A DNA stretch of 64,000 nucleotides from Arthrobacter sp. S41 (GCF_004320535.1 NZ_SIHY01000002.1:248001-312000); one strand, 5' to 3'. Counted from the stretch's first letter, positions 26,333-39,498 are shown. The notes: a model not told the origin generated them from the sequence alone. A program made the numbers and translations.

Positions 26333-26782
26333 ATGGCCGTGTATTTTGAATGTTTCACCAAAACGGAGATGACCCGCGAAGAGCTCTTCGAAAAATCGTT
26401 GAACATCGATGCTCACTCTGGTTCCATGGCCGAATCCGGGGAGCGGGCAGTTGATGGTGTAGTTACCGGACAGATCGCACTGGGTGAGCAGGTCACCTGG
26501 CAGGCAAAGCATTTTGGTCTGCCAGTTCGAATGACCTCAGAAATCCTTGAACTGGATGCCCCAAGAACATTCACCGATCAGCAGGTGTGCGGACCATTCA
26601 AAAAGTTCCATCATGTCCACGAATTTTTTGAGAGTACAACGGGCACCCTCATGGTGGATCAGATCCATTTTGAAGCCCCGTTGGGCCCGCTTGGTTGGCT
26701 GGCCGAACGGCTGGTGCTCAGCTGGTATCTGCCGAGACTGATCCGCATGCGCAATGCGTATCTGATCAATTCCGAACACTAG
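26333..26782 (+). CDS. SRPBCC-superfamily protein (cyclase/dehydrase type)
   Basis: 149 aa, START-like beta-grip fold. Features include FECFTKTEMTREELFEKSLNIDAH (an unusual N-terminus) and the strand-helix core TFTDQQVCGPFKKFHHVHEF and GTLMVDQIHFEAPLGPLGWL. It may bind a hydrophobic ligand. Ligand and role are unknown. Confidence 0.8.
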   Translation: MAVYFECFTKTEMTREELFEKSLNIDAHSGSMAESGERAVDGVVTGQIALGEQVTWQAKHFGLPVRMTSEILELDAPRTFTDQQVCGPFKKFHHVHEFFESTTGTLMVDQIHFEAPLGPLGWLAERLVLSWYLPRLIRMRNAYLINSEH

Positions 26783-26837
26783 AATTTCAGGTGTGCCCTT
26801 GATCAGCACTTCCCTACACCAGCAAGGCTTTTAGACT

Positions 26838-27446
26838 TTGACGCAGATCGCTTCGCCATCCAGCGCATTGGTACGCAAGATCGCTTTGATCGTTTCCCAC
26901 GTACTTTCACCGATTATTTTGGCGACATTGTTGCTGTTGCTCACGCCGCTGCGTGATGCCTCGATTGCCTGGAGCGAAGCCGTTCTTGCCGCAGTATTTA
27001 CCACGATCATTCCGTGGCTAATCCTGGCGCTAGCCAAGCGGCGCGGCGCAGTTACCGACATGCATGTCACCGTACGTCATCAGCGTCATCTGATTTACGC
27101 GATGACTGCCACAATGATCATTATCGGTCTGATCATCTTGTGGCTGGTCAATGCCAGTGCCGGAATTTTCCGCGAAGTGTTCTGCATCTTGCTCGGCTTG
27201 TTTACCGTTGCGATCATCAATATTTGGTGGAAGGTTTCGGTCCATCTGGCAGTGGGCACCTACGTCATCTTGCAGTTGGCCAGCCAGAGAGCGGACCTAC
27301 TACCTGCGGTCTTGCTCTTTATCGCGGTGCTCTCGTGGTCCCGGCTTCGAAGCTTCCAGCACACCGCCACACAGGTGTGCGGCGGTGTAGCCGTCGGCAT
27401 CCTCATCCACTATGCCCATGAGGTCATGGCGCTGTTCGTGAACTAG
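26838..27446 (+). CDS. PAP2-like integral membrane protein
   Basis: 202 aa with about six hydrophobic segments. The sequence VTVRHQRHLIYAMTATMIIIGLIILWLV and the later WWKVSVHLAVGTYVIL and WSRLRSFQHTATQVCGGVAVG fit a PAP2/phosphatidic-acid-phosphatase-like fold, with a His in the W-K-V-S-x-H stretch and another in SFQHT. The classical KX6RP motif is not clearly visible, so enzymatic activity is uncertain. The start is TTG 26838. Convergent with the IMPase-like gene. Confidence 0.7.
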   Translation: MTQIASPSSALVRKIALIVSHVLSPIILATLLLLLTPLRDASIAWSEAVLAAVFTTIIPWLILALAKRRGAVTDMHVTVRHQRHLIYAMTATMIIIGLIILWLVNASAGIFREVFCILLGLFTVAIINIWWKVSVHLAVGTYVILQLASQRADLLPAVLLFIAVLSWSRLRSFQHTATQVCGGVAVGILIHYAHEVMALFVN

Positions 27447-27456
27447 CTGCGAATTA

Positions 27457-28257
27457 CTAGCTTGTTGGCTCAGTGAGCTTAGCTGGATCCACCAGTCCGG
27501 CGTACTGCCAGCCCGGATAGGTTGCAGGCCTACCCACAGCGCATCCAGCTTCTTCAGCAATCAGTGCGCCAGCAGCCCAGTCATACTCTTGGGTGCCGTA
27601 TTCGGCGTAGGCGTCCAAGGACCCCTGAGCGACGAGGCATAGGTCAAGGGCGGCAGAACCAATGCGCCGAACGTTGACGTAATCGGCAAGCATTTCTTCC
27701 AAGACGCGAGCTTGGAATTGACGACGCTGCGCGTCATAACCAAAACCGGTGCCCAGAATCTTGGCCGGTGAATCTACCGGGCCAGTGAGCTTGGTCAGCT
27801 TGCCGGTGCGCAAGTCCTGCTTCCAGGCGCCCAATCCCTTGCCCGCGAAGTACTCCACTTGCAATGCCGGGGCGACAATCGCCGCGGCGACCCACGTTTC
27901 GGTTCCGTCTTCTTCGAGCTGGCAGGCACCCACTGATGAACAGTAGTAAGCAATGTTGCGTACGAAGTTGATGGTTCCGTCCAACGGGTCAATGCTCCAA
28001 CGCACGCCGCTGGGATTCAGTGGTTTAGCGCTCGGGTACTCTTCGCCGGTGAGCTCATCGCTAGGTCGCGAGGTGGTGATGGTGGCTCGAATTGCTTCCT
28101 CCGAGGCCCGATCAAAATCGGTCACCCAGTCCCCAACGGCAGACTTATCACTGATGTTAAATTGGGATTCGTCACGGCCAGCTAGTACTTCAGCACCGGC
28201 TGCTGCGGCCCGTCGGGCCACCAGCACCAGTGGATCGTGAGTAATTGCTTTGTCCAT
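27457..28257 (-). CDS. Inositol monophosphatase-family phosphatase
   Basis: 266 aa, magnesium/lithium-sensitive phosphatase fold. The metal-binding motifs are present: GEEYPS (Glu), SIDPLDGTINFVRN (DPxDGT) and YDWAAGALIAEEAGC (the second Asp). Members dephosphorylate inositol-1-phosphate, histidinol-phosphate or NADP-like substrates; this one cannot be told apart by sequence alone. It follows ligA by two bases, so the two are co-transcribed. Confidence 0.92.
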   Translation of the reverse strand: MDKAITHDPLVLVARRAAAAGAEVLAGRDESQFNISDKSAVGDWVTDFDRASEEAIRATITTSRPSDELTGEEYPSAKPLNPSGVRWSIDPLDGTINFVRNIAYYCSSVGACQLEEDGTETWVAAAIVAPALQVEYFAGKGLGAWKQDLRTGKLTKLTGPVDSPAKILGTGFGYDAQRRQFQARVLEEMLADYVNVRRIGSAALDLCLVAQGSLDAYAEYGTQEYDWAAGALIAEEAGCAVGRPATYPGWQYAGLVDPAKLTEPTS

Positions 28258-28259
28258 CG

Positions 28260-31515
<3,256 letters not shown>

Positions 31516-31516
<1 letters not shown>

Positions 31517-32727
31517 CAGTCAATCACCAGTCCGGCTCCCTCGCCAGGCGAGAGTTCATAAGGTTGAATGTCACCGAAGCCACGCACCGCGGTAATTTCT
31601 TGGGCAGTGAGCACAAAGCGAGCGTCGTTGCGCAAAGTATTGGCGGTGATCGCGTCGGTGAGTACCGCTCCTGGCTCAGCTAGAGAGGTTAGTCGCGCGG
31701 CCATGTTGACGGTGGGACCGTAAATATCGCCAAGTCGCGAAAGCACACGACCCCAGACGACCGCTCCACGCGTTTGTGGGAACAGTTCGTCCTTGGCTAG
31801 TTCGCGAGACAGCGAGAGCGCGATAAGGGCGCCTGCCTGCGGAGTTTCGGCCACATAGAGCACTTCATCACCGATGGTCTTGACCAAACGTCCACCACCC
31901 ACAGAGATAACCTCCGCACATTTGGCTTCAAAGCGTTGGACCAACTGTGCCAGCGTGCGTTCGTTCATCCGTCGCGACAGGGAGGTATAGGAAACCAAGT
32001 CAGCAAAACCGACGGCACGAGCAAGCGGCAACGGGGTGCCTCCGTCAGCGTCGGTGGTGTCTTGTTTGTAAGCAGCCACACCGGTTTCCACACGCAAGGC
32101 CATGCGGTGCACCGCAGAGTTCAGCTGGCGGCGCCACGAATAAAGCAGTAAGTCTTCAATGGCAGGGATGATGTCTGGAAGCATGCCAAAGAGCTGACGG
32201 CGGGCTTGGCGGTCAGACATATTTTGGTTTGCGATCATGTCTTCCACCAAGGCTTCGATCTGCCACACCACCATGCGGTCGGTCATCTGCCCCACCGAAC
32301 GCATCAGCGAAATGGCGGTCTCTTCGGTGAGTTTTCCTTCGCGCACCATGTCCACCATGGTGCCCAGTGCAGCTTTGTCCGCTTTGGTGAAGAAGACTTC
32401 ATCATCACTGAGTTCAGGGAATCCGATGGCGCGCCAGAGTTTGCGCGCCGAGTGCAACGAAATTCCGGCTTCAGCGGCTACTTCGCGGCGGCGGAATTCG
32501 CGTTGGCCACCAATAAGACGGTTCTCCAGGGAGGCGACGTTGTCGCGCACCGCATCTGGGGTGTGGGCCGGAATGCGCAGCGGGCCTTCCATGGCTTGGG
32601 CCAGCTCCAGAATCGGATCTGACTCGCCCGGGGCTTCAACGACAGGGTGTTGACGGGCTTCGCGGGCGGCCTGTGCGGCGGACTGCGGAGAATCCGGCCG
32701 GGGTGGATTGGTGTGCTCGGTGCTCAT
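31516..32727 (-). CDS. Class III adenylate cyclase with regulatory N-terminal domain (Rv1264-like)
   Basis: 403 aa. It makes cAMP from ATP. The C-terminal cyclase domain (about 230-395) has the two metal Asp residues (VGFADLVSYTSLSRR and KTIGDEVLYVAE), and a C-terminal GDIYGPTVNMAARLTSLAEPG containing the Asn/Arg transition-state residues. The N-terminal half contains a MerR-like HTH-looking stretch (REVAAEAGISLHSARKLWRAIGFPE) and a helical region, as in the pH-regulated mycobacterial cyclase Rv1264. Soluble, no membrane segments. It overlaps a PH-domain gene by 4 bp upstream and the PP2C gene downstream. Confidence 0.93.
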
Positions 32728-33272
32728 GCCCCCGTGCCTTCACTGTTCGTCGTTTCGGTGTGCGCCGCACCGGGATTGTTTCGTAGGTTGGTCATCGTTT
32801 CCACGGCCAATGAGCGGAAGTACCCAACGGCCGGTACGTGGGAAATGCGAACATATCCTTGATTCATCACGATGTCCAAGGTGCCCGCTCGTGTCATCGC
32901 GTTATTGGACTTCGCGTAGGCAACAAGATCACGAACCGTAAATAATCCTACAGATTGCAGTTTGCCTTGGCTGTAGGTGGAGCGGAACATGATCCGTTCG
33001 GTGGTTAGCACCACCAAGCTACGCGTCCAGCGAATCCACGGAAGCAGTACCCAGATGAGCACCAGTGCCGCCCACAGCACTACGCTCACGATCATCCAGA
33101 CGTTGGCATTGTTAGCCAACCAATCCGAGAGGTCCTCACGTGAGAGGTAGCCTAAGGCAAAAGTGCACAGTGCGGTGAGGATGAGGAAGGCGGTGATCGG
33201 CTGTCGCAATACCCGGGAGTGCTCGCGAGTTTTGATGACCACTCGCTCCCGTTCATGTAGCGGCAACTTCAT
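32724..33272 (-). CDS. PH-domain-containing membrane protein
   Basis: 182 aa. Two hydrophobic segments (about 27-47 and 57-80: FLILTALCTFALGYL and VWMIVSVVLWAALVLIWVLL) precede a bacterial PH-like (YdbT) domain with WTRSLVVLTTERIMFRSTYS and SVGLFTVRDLVAY. It resembles mycobacterial Rv3278c, which lies next to birA in that genus. It overlaps the cyclase start by 4 bp (ATGA), so it is translationally coupled. Function unknown. Confidence 0.85.
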   Translation of the reverse strand: MKLPLHERERVVIKTREHSRVLRQPITAFLILTALCTFALGYLSREDLSDWLANNANVWMIVSVVLWAALVLIWVLLPWIRWTRSLVVLTTERIMFRSTYSQGKLQSVGLFTVRDLVAYAKSNNAMTRAGTLDIVMNQGYVRISHVPAVGYFRSLAVETMTNLRNNPGAAHTETTNSEGTGA

Positions 33273-33357
33273 CGTATGGGTCCTCGCCCCTCCCCTTCAG
33301 ACATAGTGCTTCGGTCAGTACCTTCAATAATAGTCCCGGTACTAGGCCCAACACCTA

Positions 33358-34224
33358 TTAGGCATACTTTCCGTCGGCGCGCCGCACATGGTGCACGTCC
33401 CCGGCCAGTACTTCTCGGCGCTTGCCTGCTGCGTCTTCTAAAATCAGTGCGCCATCTGTGCCAAGCTGCACCGCTGTGGCTTCAATCGTGGAACCGTCCG
33501 GGAATTCTACGCGTACTAGATGCCCCAAGGTTGCCAGTTTGGCGCTGACCATTTGGTGAAGTGACTGACCATCAAATCCAGGCAATGGCACGTGGACGGA
33601 TCCAGCAACTTGACGGAAGCTGCGATCCAACCCGACCAGTTCCTTGAGGTACTCAGCCAATAGCCCGGTGCGGTCGATCGAACCAGAGCTAGCTAGGCGT
33701 AGCGAGGTTGCTGTGGGTACCGGCAATTCTTCTCGGTCTTGATCCACGTTCATCCCGGTACCGATGACTACGCCGTAACCGTTGGCCACCGGAACCAGTT
33801 GAGCAAGGATGCCGCAGATTTTGAATTCTCCAGCAAGCAAGTCATTGGGCCACTTGATACTTACCGGAACTTCAGCGACCCGTTCAGCGGCTCGACTCCA
33901 CGCCAAGGCTGCGATCATTGTGTACCAAGACAAGGCCTCGGTCGACACATTGGCACCGGGAATCACAAGCACACTGACGGTGATTGATGAGCCTAACGGG
34001 GTTACCCAGCTACGACCCAGTCGACCTTTTCCTGCTTGCTGATGTTCGGTGAAGTAAACGCTGAGGTGCCCGGCTTGGCCGGCAGATGCCAGGGTCGCTA
34101 GCTCCGTGTTGGTGGAACCAGAGACCGCCTTGAGCTGCACAAGCCCTAGCTGCAACTGATCGGTGAGCTTAGTTAGACGACTCGGATCAATAGCAGCGCG
34201 GGCGGTGTCAGAGGAATTATCCAT
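33358..34224 (-). CDS. birA: Biotin--[acetyl-CoA carboxylase] ligase
   Basis: 288 aa. It attaches biotin to the lysine of the AccA3 carrier domain via biotinyl-AMP. It has the biotin loop QQAGKGRLGRSWVTP, KWPNDLLAGEFKICGILAQL, and a C-terminal domain with TALEILEDAAGKRREVLAG-like residues. It lacks the N-terminal HTH, so it cannot act as a DNA-binding biotin repressor. It is close to accD but divergent from it, separated by an SDR gene. Confidence 0.94.
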   Translation of the reverse strand: MDNSSDTARAAIDPSRLTKLTDQLQLGLVQLKAVSGSTNTELATLASAGQAGHLSVYFTEHQQAGKGRLGRSWVTPLGSSITVSVLVIPGANVSTEALSWYTMIAALAWSRAAERVAEVPVSIKWPNDLLAGEFKICGILAQLVPVANGYGVVIGTGMNVDQDREELPVPTATSLRLASSGSIDRTGLLAEYLKELVGLDRSFRQVAGSVHVPLPGFDGQSLHQMVSAKLATLGHLVRVEFPDGSTIEATAVQLGTDGALILEDAAGKRREVLAGDVHHVRRADGKYA

Positions 34225-34264
34225 AGCTAAACCCTAAGACACCGCCAACTGAGTCAACGCGAGT

Positions 34265-35122
34265 TTAGAGGAAGATGTCTTCCACCAATGGCACCTCGGG
34301 CTTTAGTGAATACTGCTCCAAATCGGTAACGCCGGCAGATTTCAGCACCTGGCCATCGGTGAAGAAGTTTCCACTCAATGTTTGCGGGTTGCTGCTCAAG
34401 ATGGCCATCGCGGCATCGGCGACAATTTGTGCGTCGCGCGCCCCCTGGATCATCTTTTGCCCACCAGGCAGGTTACGAATGGCCGCGGTATCAATCAGGG
34501 TTTCAGGCCATAGTGAGTTCACACCCACGCCTTCGCCCTTCAGTTCCTCGGCCAGACCTAGGGTGGTGAGCGACATGCCGTATTTGGCCATGGTGTAGGC
34601 CAGGTGTTCTCCGGCCCACCGCGGGTCAAGGTTCAGCGGTGGAGAGAGTGTGAGGATATGTGCGTGCTTTGAGGCACGCAGGTATGGAAGCGCGGTTTTG
34701 GATAGCAAGAAGGTTCCACGGACGTTGATGTCCTGCATCAGGTCGTAGCGTTTCATATCTACCTGGTCAGTTTTGGCGAGGTTGATGGCTGACGCGTTAT
34801 TCACCACGATGTCGATTCCACCAAATGTTGCCACGGCTTCATCAACTGCTCGTTGTACGTCGGCGTCGATACGAACATCGCCAACCACTGCTAGACCTTT
34901 ACCGCCGGCCTGATTAATTTCTTGTACTGCGGTGTGGATGGTGCCTTCGAGGCTGGGGTGTGGATCCGAGGTTTTAGACAGCAACACCACGTTGGCACCG
35001 AGTGCACCGGCGGCTTTTGCTATGGCTAATCCGATACCGCGGCTTCCGCCGCTCATCAAGATTGTGCGATTCTTGAGGCTCTGCGCATCAGGGGCGATCT
35101 GAGTTCGAGGTTCATTAGTCAT
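34265..35122 (-). CDS. SDR-family oxidoreductase (HSDL2-like)
   Basis: 285 aa. The NAD(P)-binding motif is ILMSGGSRGIGLAIAKAAG and the catalytic Tyr-x-x-x-Lys is in YTMAKYGMSL; NNAS follows the cofactor core. The catalytic Ser position reads LTLSPPLNL, typical of HSDL2-like SDRs. Substrate unknown. Upstream, divergent accD carries two 17-bp boxes in the shared gap, so this gene may also be affected by that regulator. Confidence 0.87.
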   Translation of the reverse strand: MTNEPRTQIAPDAQSLKNRTILMSGGSRGIGLAIAKAAGALGANVVLLSKTSDPHPSLEGTIHTAVQEINQAGGKGLAVVGDVRIDADVQRAVDEAVATFGGIDIVVNNASAINLAKTDQVDMKRYDLMQDINVRGTFLLSKTALPYLRASKHAHILTLSPPLNLDPRWAGEHLAYTMAKYGMSLTTLGLAEELKGEGVGVNSLWPETLIDTAAIRNLPGGQKMIQGARDAQIVADAAMAILSSNPQTLSGNFFTDGQVLKSAGVTDLEQYSLKPEVPLVEDIFL

Positions 35123-35207
35123 GTGATCTAGGTTACGCGAAGATTCTCCGCTAAGCTACTGGGCAGTAACTTATTCTGGCGTGCCACGCACTGGATATCT
35201 ATCCAAT

Positions 35208-35224
35208 TTGTAAGATTCCTACAA
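35208..35224. promoter_or_regulatory. 17-bp near-palindrome upstream of accD (acc box, copy 1)
   Basis: TTGTAAGATTCCTACAA is one base off the perfect palindrome TTGTAGGATTCCTACAA (8 bp + 1 + 8 bp). The same element occurs upstream of accA3 (47066-47082). It lies about 95 bp ahead of the accD start. A separate inverted repeat TGGATA-TC-TATCCA (35192-35205) lies just next to it. Confidence 0.6.
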
Positions 35225-35271
35225 TCAGAACTCGCGTTTCCCCAGTTAGACTGGCTTAGATGACATTTTTC

Positions 35272-35288
35272 TTGTGTCATTCCTACAC
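35272..35288. promoter_or_regulatory. Weaker copy of the acc box upstream of accD
   Basis: TTGTGTCATTCCTACAC matches the 17-bp consensus at 13 of 17 positions, 64 bp downstream of copy 1 and 30 bp before the accD start codon. It could be a second, lower-affinity site or chance. Confidence 0.35.
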
Positions 35289-35317
35289 ATTGAAGACAAC
35301 TCGAGGGAGTCGAAGGC

Positions 35318-36928
35318 ATGACGCAGGGCAGAACCGAGGCAGACGAAGCGATCGACCTGTCCACCACCGCCGGCAAACTCGCTGAATTCCGCCGCCGCCA
35401 GAAACTCTCCGAGGCACCTAGCGGCCAGGCAGCTATCGAAAAGCAGCATTCCCGTGGCAAGAATACCGCCCGCGAACGCATCGAGATGCTCATGGACGAG
35501 GACTCTTTTGTCGAATTTGATGCTCTAGCCGTTCACCGTTCCACCGCCTTCGGAATGGAAAAGAAGAAGCCCCTAGGCGACGGCCTGGTTTCTGGCTACG
35601 GCACGGTTGACGGTCGTTTGGTTGCCGTCTACTCCCAAGACTTCAGCGTTTACGGCGGATCGCTCTCGCAGGTCAACGGTGAGAAGATCGTCAAGGTTCA
35701 GGAATTTGCGCTGCGCAACGGTTGCCCAGTTGTGGGCATCCTCGACGGTGGTGGCGCTCGTATTCAGGAGGGCGTTGCCTCGTTGGCGATGTTCGCTGAT
35801 ATCTTCCGCAATAACGTTCACGCCTCCGGCGTAGTACCTCAGATCTCCTTGATCATGGGCCCTTCAGCTGGCGGTGCGGCCTACTCCCCTGCCTTGACTG
35901 ATTACGTGATCATGGTCGACAAGACCAGCCACATGTTCATCACCGGTCCAGACGTGATCAAGACCGTCACCGGTGAAGAGATCGACATGGAAACTCTCGG
36001 TGGCGCGCGTCAGCACAACGCCAACACCGGTACCGCTACCTACTTGGCTAGCGATGAAGAAGACGCTGTGGAATTCTGCAAGGAACTGCTGGACTTCCTA
36101 CCTTCCTCAAACCTTGCCGATGCACTGATCGCAGAATTCGATGAAGATCTGGAAATCTCCGAGGAAGATCTCGGACTTGATACCTTGATCCCAGACTCCG
36201 CAAACCAGCCTTATGACATGCGTAAGATCATCGAGTCCATCGTGGATGACGCACACTTCTTTGAGATGCAGTCACTCTACGCACCAAACGTGATGATCGG
36301 TTACGCCCGCATTGAAGGTCGCACCGTAGGCATTGTGGCTAACCAGCCAATGCAGTTTGCCGGCACCTTGGATATTGCGGCCTCCGAAAAGGCCGCCCGC
36401 TTTGTACGCAACTGCGACGCCTTCAATATCCCAATCCTCACCTTCGTGGATGTGCCAGGCTTCCTCCCGGGCAAGGATCAAGAATTCCAGGGCATCATTC
36501 GCCGCGGCGCCAAGTTGCTTTACGCTTACGCCGAAGCCACGGTGCCAAAGCTGACCGTCATTACCCGCAAAGCCTACGGCGGAGCGTACATCGTGATGGG
36601 CTCCAAGAAGCTCGGAGCTGACCTCAACTTGGCTTGGCCAACCGCGCAGATTGGCGTCATGGGTGCCCAGGGTGCGGTAAACATCCTTTACCGTCGCGAT
36701 TTGGCAGCGGTAGAAGCTGAAGGCGGCGACGTCGAAGCTCGTCGCAAGGCCATCATTGATGACTACGAGGCTGAGTTGCTCAACCCGTACCAGGCTGCCG
36801 AACTCGGTTACGTTGACGCTGTTATCGCGCCAAGTGATACTCGTGTGCAGCTGGTTCGAGGACTGCGAGCGCTCCGCGAGAAGCATGCAGTCTTGCCTCC
36901 AAAGAAGCACGGCAACATCCCGCTGTAA
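35318..36928 (+). CDS. accD: Acyl-CoA (propionyl/acetyl-CoA) carboxylase carboxyltransferase subunit
   Basis: 536 aa, the size of actinobacterial AccD5-type beta subunits. It moves CO2 from carboxybiotin (on AccA3) to acetyl- or propionyl-CoA. It has two crotonase-like halves; oxyanion-hole type glycines are seen at [19 protein letters not shown] and [17 protein letters not shown], with biotin-binding [14 protein letters not shown]. AccE follows after 43 bp, and AccA3 lies about 10 kb on. Two near-palindromic boxes lie upstream. Acyl-CoA chain-length preference cannot be called here. Confidence 0.95.
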   Translation: MTQGRTEADEAIDLSTTAGKLAEFRRRQKLSEAPSGQAAIEKQHSRGKNTARERIEMLMDEDSFVEFDALAVHRSTAFGMEKKKPLGDGLVSGYGTVDGRLVAVYSQDFSVYGGSLSQVNGEKIVKVQEFALRNGCPVVGILDGGGARIQEGVASLAMFADIFRNNVHASGVVPQISLIMGPSAGGAAYSPALTDYVIMVDKTSHMFITGPDVIKTVTGEEIDMETLGGARQHNANTGTATYLASDEEDAVEFCKELLDFLPSSNLADALIAEFDEDLEISEEDLGLDTLIPDSANQPYDMRKIIESIVDDAHFFEMQSLYAPNVMIGYARIEGRTVGIVANQPMQFAGTLDIAASEKAARFVRNCDAFNIPILTFVDVPGFLPGKDQEFQGIIRRGAKLLYAYAEATVPKLTVITRKAYGGAYIVMGSKKLGADLNLAWPTAQIGVMGAQGAVNILYRRDLAAVEAEGGDVEARRKAIIDDYEAELLNPYQAAELGYVDAVIAPSDTRVQLVRGLRALREKHAVLPPKKHGNIPL

Positions 36929-36971
36929 GCGTCACCGGTCAAACATTCGAGCACTACCAAGGAGCAAGCCA

Positions 36972-37193
36972 ATGGAACAGGACGCCGCGAATACTGCAGT
37001 TCCGCAGATCCGTGTGACCAAGGGCAATCCCACCGCAGAAGAATTAGCAGCGGTCACTGCACTGCTGTGCGCGCTAGGGAATGCTCCTGCTCAGCAGAGT
37101 GAGACGGCAGCTCCTGAGAAAAAGCGGGTAACGCGGATGCGCAAGCGTCGTGCGCTGACTCCTCGTTTGGGTTGGACCATCGGGCGCCGGTAA
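36972..37193 (+). CDS. accE: Acyl-CoA carboxylase epsilon subunit
   Basis: 73 aa. It has the short family motif IRVTKGNPTAEELAAVTALLCAL and a basic C-terminus (MRKRRALTPRLGW). AccE stabilises the AccA/AccD complex in actinobacteria. ATG 36972 follows AAGGAGC; a longer in-frame reading upstream lies within accD and is rejected. A strong terminator follows. Confidence 0.9.
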   Translation: MEQDAANTAVPQIRVTKGNPTAEELAAVTALLCALGNAPAQQSETAAPEKKRVTRMRKRRALTPRLGWTIGRR

Positions 37194-37218
37194 TTTCTGG
37201 CAGCACGCACTAAACATC

Positions 37219-37268
37219 ACTCAAGGCTTGATGCTCTGTTACTCAGAGCATCAAGCCTTGAGTTTTTT
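37219..37268 (+). terminator. Terminator after accDE
   Basis: A perfect 20-bp stem (37219-37238 with 37244-37263), loop TTACT, followed by TTTTTT. It ends the accD-accE unit. Confidence 0.92.
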
Positions 37269-37391
37269 GCGTCTCGAGGACATTGAAGTCATGTTCGCAG
37301 TCTTCGTTGCCCAGATGAAATCAATGATTTTAGTCAAAAAGCAGATGTAAAACTCTTCAACAAATCTTTCATATCAACTAGTGTTAGCGTC

Positions 37392-39059
37392 ATGACATCA
37401 TCCTCCTCGCACCGCGAGCCTTCAGCAATCGACAAGATTGCTGAAGACTTCTTCACCCAGAGCCTTGAGCTCACCCCTGAATGGGGCGTTTCACTAGGTA
37501 TAGCCGGTCACGAGTCCGACTATGGTGACTACTCCCCCTTGGGCACCACTGGGCAAATTCGACTTTTACGTGACACTTTAAGTGCACTGGCTAATTCAAC
37601 TGCCGCTGATGCCATCGACGAGGTCACCCTCGACGCGATGACCGAGCGGTTGAGTTTGGAATTAGAAATCTTGTTCTCCGGGCGCACGGAACTGAACAAT
37701 ATCGCCAGCCCCGCACAAGAGATCCGCTCCATCTTTGACTTGATGCCTCAAGAAACAGCTGAGGATTTTGCTTTCATCGCTCAGCGTTTGGAAAATCTTC
37801 CGGCTGCAATTGACGGTTACATTGCTTCACTGCGGGACTCGGCATCCAACTCGCTGGTTCCTGCCAAGCGGCAGGTTCGTATCGTCAACACCCAGTGCAT
37901 CGATTACGCCAAGGATGGCGGCTTCTTTGATCAGCTAGCCGCCTCAGGAAAAAAAGTTGACGCTGGTCTTGAGGAACGTCTGGCAAATGGTGCCAGCCTT
38001 GCCAAGGACGCCTATCGCCGGTTGGCAGAATACCTAGAGAGCGAATTACTTGCTCAGGCCCCTGAACAAGATGCGGTGGGTCGTGAATACTACTCGCTGA
38101 TGTCGCGTCGTTTCCTTGGGGCCACTGTTGACTTGGATGAGACCTACGCATGGGGCGTGGCCGAACTCGACGCCATCATCGCCGAGCAGCAGCGTGTGGC
38201 GCAGCAGATCAAGCCAGGTTCCACCATTGAAGAAGCCAAGCGCGTACTCAATGAGGATCCAGCTCGAAAGCTCAGTGGTACCGACGCACTGCGTGAATGG
38301 ATGCAGGGCAAAGCGGACCAGGCTATTGCGGACTTGTCGAAAGAGCACTTTGACATTCCGGCTCCCATGGACCGTATTGAGTGCATGATTGCGCCTACTG
38401 AAGATGGCGGCGTGTACTACACCGGACCGTCTGAAGACTTCAGCCGTCCCGGTCGCATGTGGTGGTCGGTGCCGCCAGGCGAAGACCAGTTCACCACGTG
38501 GGCCGAGCTAACCACCGTGTACCACGAAGGTGTCCCCGGACATCACCTGCAAATCGGAACAGCACAAATGCAGGCAGCCACACTTAATAGCTGGCGCCGG
38601 TTGATGTGCTGGGTATCTGGCCAAGGTGAAGGTTGGGCTCTTTACTCAGAGCGCCTGATGCATCAATTGGGTTACCTCGACGATCCGGGCGATTACATGG
38701 GCATGCTTGATGCGCAACGTTTGCGCGCAGCTCGCGTTGTTTTTGATATCGGAGTTCACCTTGGCTTGCCGGTGCCAGCACAGTGGGGCCAAGGCATCTG
38801 GAACGCAGAGAACGGCTACGAATTCTTGAAGAAGAATCTGGATCTGTCTCAAGGCCAACTCGACTTTGAATACAACCGCTATCTCGGATGGCCCGGGCAA
38901 GCACCGTCATACAAGATCGGCCAGCGTCTATGGGAACAGATCCGAGATGAATATGCCGCTACCGAGGGTGATTCCTTCTCTCTCAAGGCCTTCCACACCT
39001 CAGCTCTACAGCTGGGCTCAGTCGGTCTGGACACCTTGAAGCGCGCGCTACTTAAGTAA
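37392..39059 (+). CDS. DUF885-family metallopeptidase-like protein
   Basis: 555 aa. The family's zinc motif HExxH-like EGVPGHHLQ (YHEGVPGHHLQIG) is clear, followed by a conserved EGWALYSERL stretch with the third ligand. The protein resembles thermolysin-related carboxypeptidases (DUF885), but peptidase activity of these is rarely tested. No signal peptide is visible, so it acts in the cytoplasm. A TAGTGT element about seven bases before ATG 37392 suggests a leaderless mRNA. It ends in its own strong hairpin. Confidence 0.9.
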   Translation: MTSSSSHREPSAIDKIAEDFFTQSLELTPEWGVSLGIAGHESDYGDYSPLGTTGQIRLLRDTLSALANSTAADAIDEVTLDAMTERLSLELEILFSGRTELNNIASPAQEIRSIFDLMPQETAEDFAFIAQRLENLPAAIDGYIASLRDSASNSLVPAKRQVRIVNTQCIDYAKDGGFFDQLAASGKKVDAGLEERLANGASLAKDAYRRLAEYLESELLAQAPEQDAVGREYYSLMSRRFLGATVDLDETYAWGVAELDAIIAEQQRVAQQIKPGSTIEEAKRVLNEDPARKLSGTDALREWMQGKADQAIADLSKEHFDIPAPMDRIECMIAPTEDGGVYYTGPSEDFSRPGRMWWSVPPGEDQFTTWAELTTVYHEGVPGHHLQIGTAQMQAATLNSWRRLMCWVSGQGEGWALYSERLMHQLGYLDDPGDYMGMLDAQRLRAARVVFDIGVHLGLPVPAQWGQGIWNAENGYEFLKKNLDLSQGQLDFEYNRYLGWPGQAPSYKIGQRLWEQIRDEYAATEGDSFSLKAFHTSALQLGSVGLDTLKRALLK

Positions 39060-39076
39060 GTATTGCCAAAAAGCCA

Positions 39077-39110
39077 GGGCTCCGAATGATTATTCGGAGC
39101 CCAGCTTTTT
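39077..39110. terminator. Hairpin between DUF885 and VOC genes
   Basis: GGGCTCCGAAT (39077-39087) pairs with ATTCGGAGCCC (39092-39102) around GATT and is followed by AGCTTTTTA. It serves the DUF885 gene and touches the end of the convergent VOC gene. Confidence 0.85.
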
Positions 39111-39498
39111 ATGGCTGATAGCTGGATATCTGAATCAGATTTCCGCAAGTATCATCGAAAGTTGCGACAAAGACAGTGCCTGCGTCCGTTGGGCCTTGCG
39201 TGAAGTGCACACCCAAGTCGCTCAAGCGCTCATATTCGGCTTGAACATCATCGACGGCAAACGAGGTGATGGGGACACCATCAGCTTTGAGCGCTTCTCG
39301 ATATGGTCCAACAGCCCTGTGGGCCGCAGGCTCCAGCAGAAGCTCGGGCCCATTTTCCTGATCAGGTGCGACTAGGGTCAGCCAACTGTAGGGGCCGACT
39401 GGCACATCATGCTTAACCTTAAAACCCAAAATGTTTGTGTAGAACTCTTTGGCTTTTTCTTGATCATCAACAAAGACGCTAGTGATGTATACGCGCAT
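39109..39498 (-). CDS. VOC-family protein (glyoxalase/bleomycin-resistance fold)
   Basis: 129 aa. It shows the paired beta-alpha-beta-beta-beta modules (YITSVFVDDQEKAKEFYTNI, then ITSFAVDDVQAEYERLSDLG) and the metal ligand region TCGNLIQI at the end. These proteins bind a metal and a small substrate; which reaction is unknown. Convergent with the DUF885 gene. Confidence 0.87.
   Translation of the reverse strand: MRVYITSVFVDDQEKAKEFYTNILGFKVKHDVPVGPYSWLTLVAPDQENGPELLLEPAAHRAVGPYREALKADGVPITSFAVDDVQAEYERLSDLGVHFTQGPTDAGTVFVATFDDTCGNLIQISSYQP

Noticed and set aside
36272-36910. Minus-strand ORF of 212 codons over accD
   Set aside because: Antisense shadow of accD; no supporting motif.
36756-36971. 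Upstream extension of accE into accD
   Set aside because: The in-frame upstream codons lie in another frame of accD; the ribosome site AAGGAGC and the family length both fix the start at 36972.
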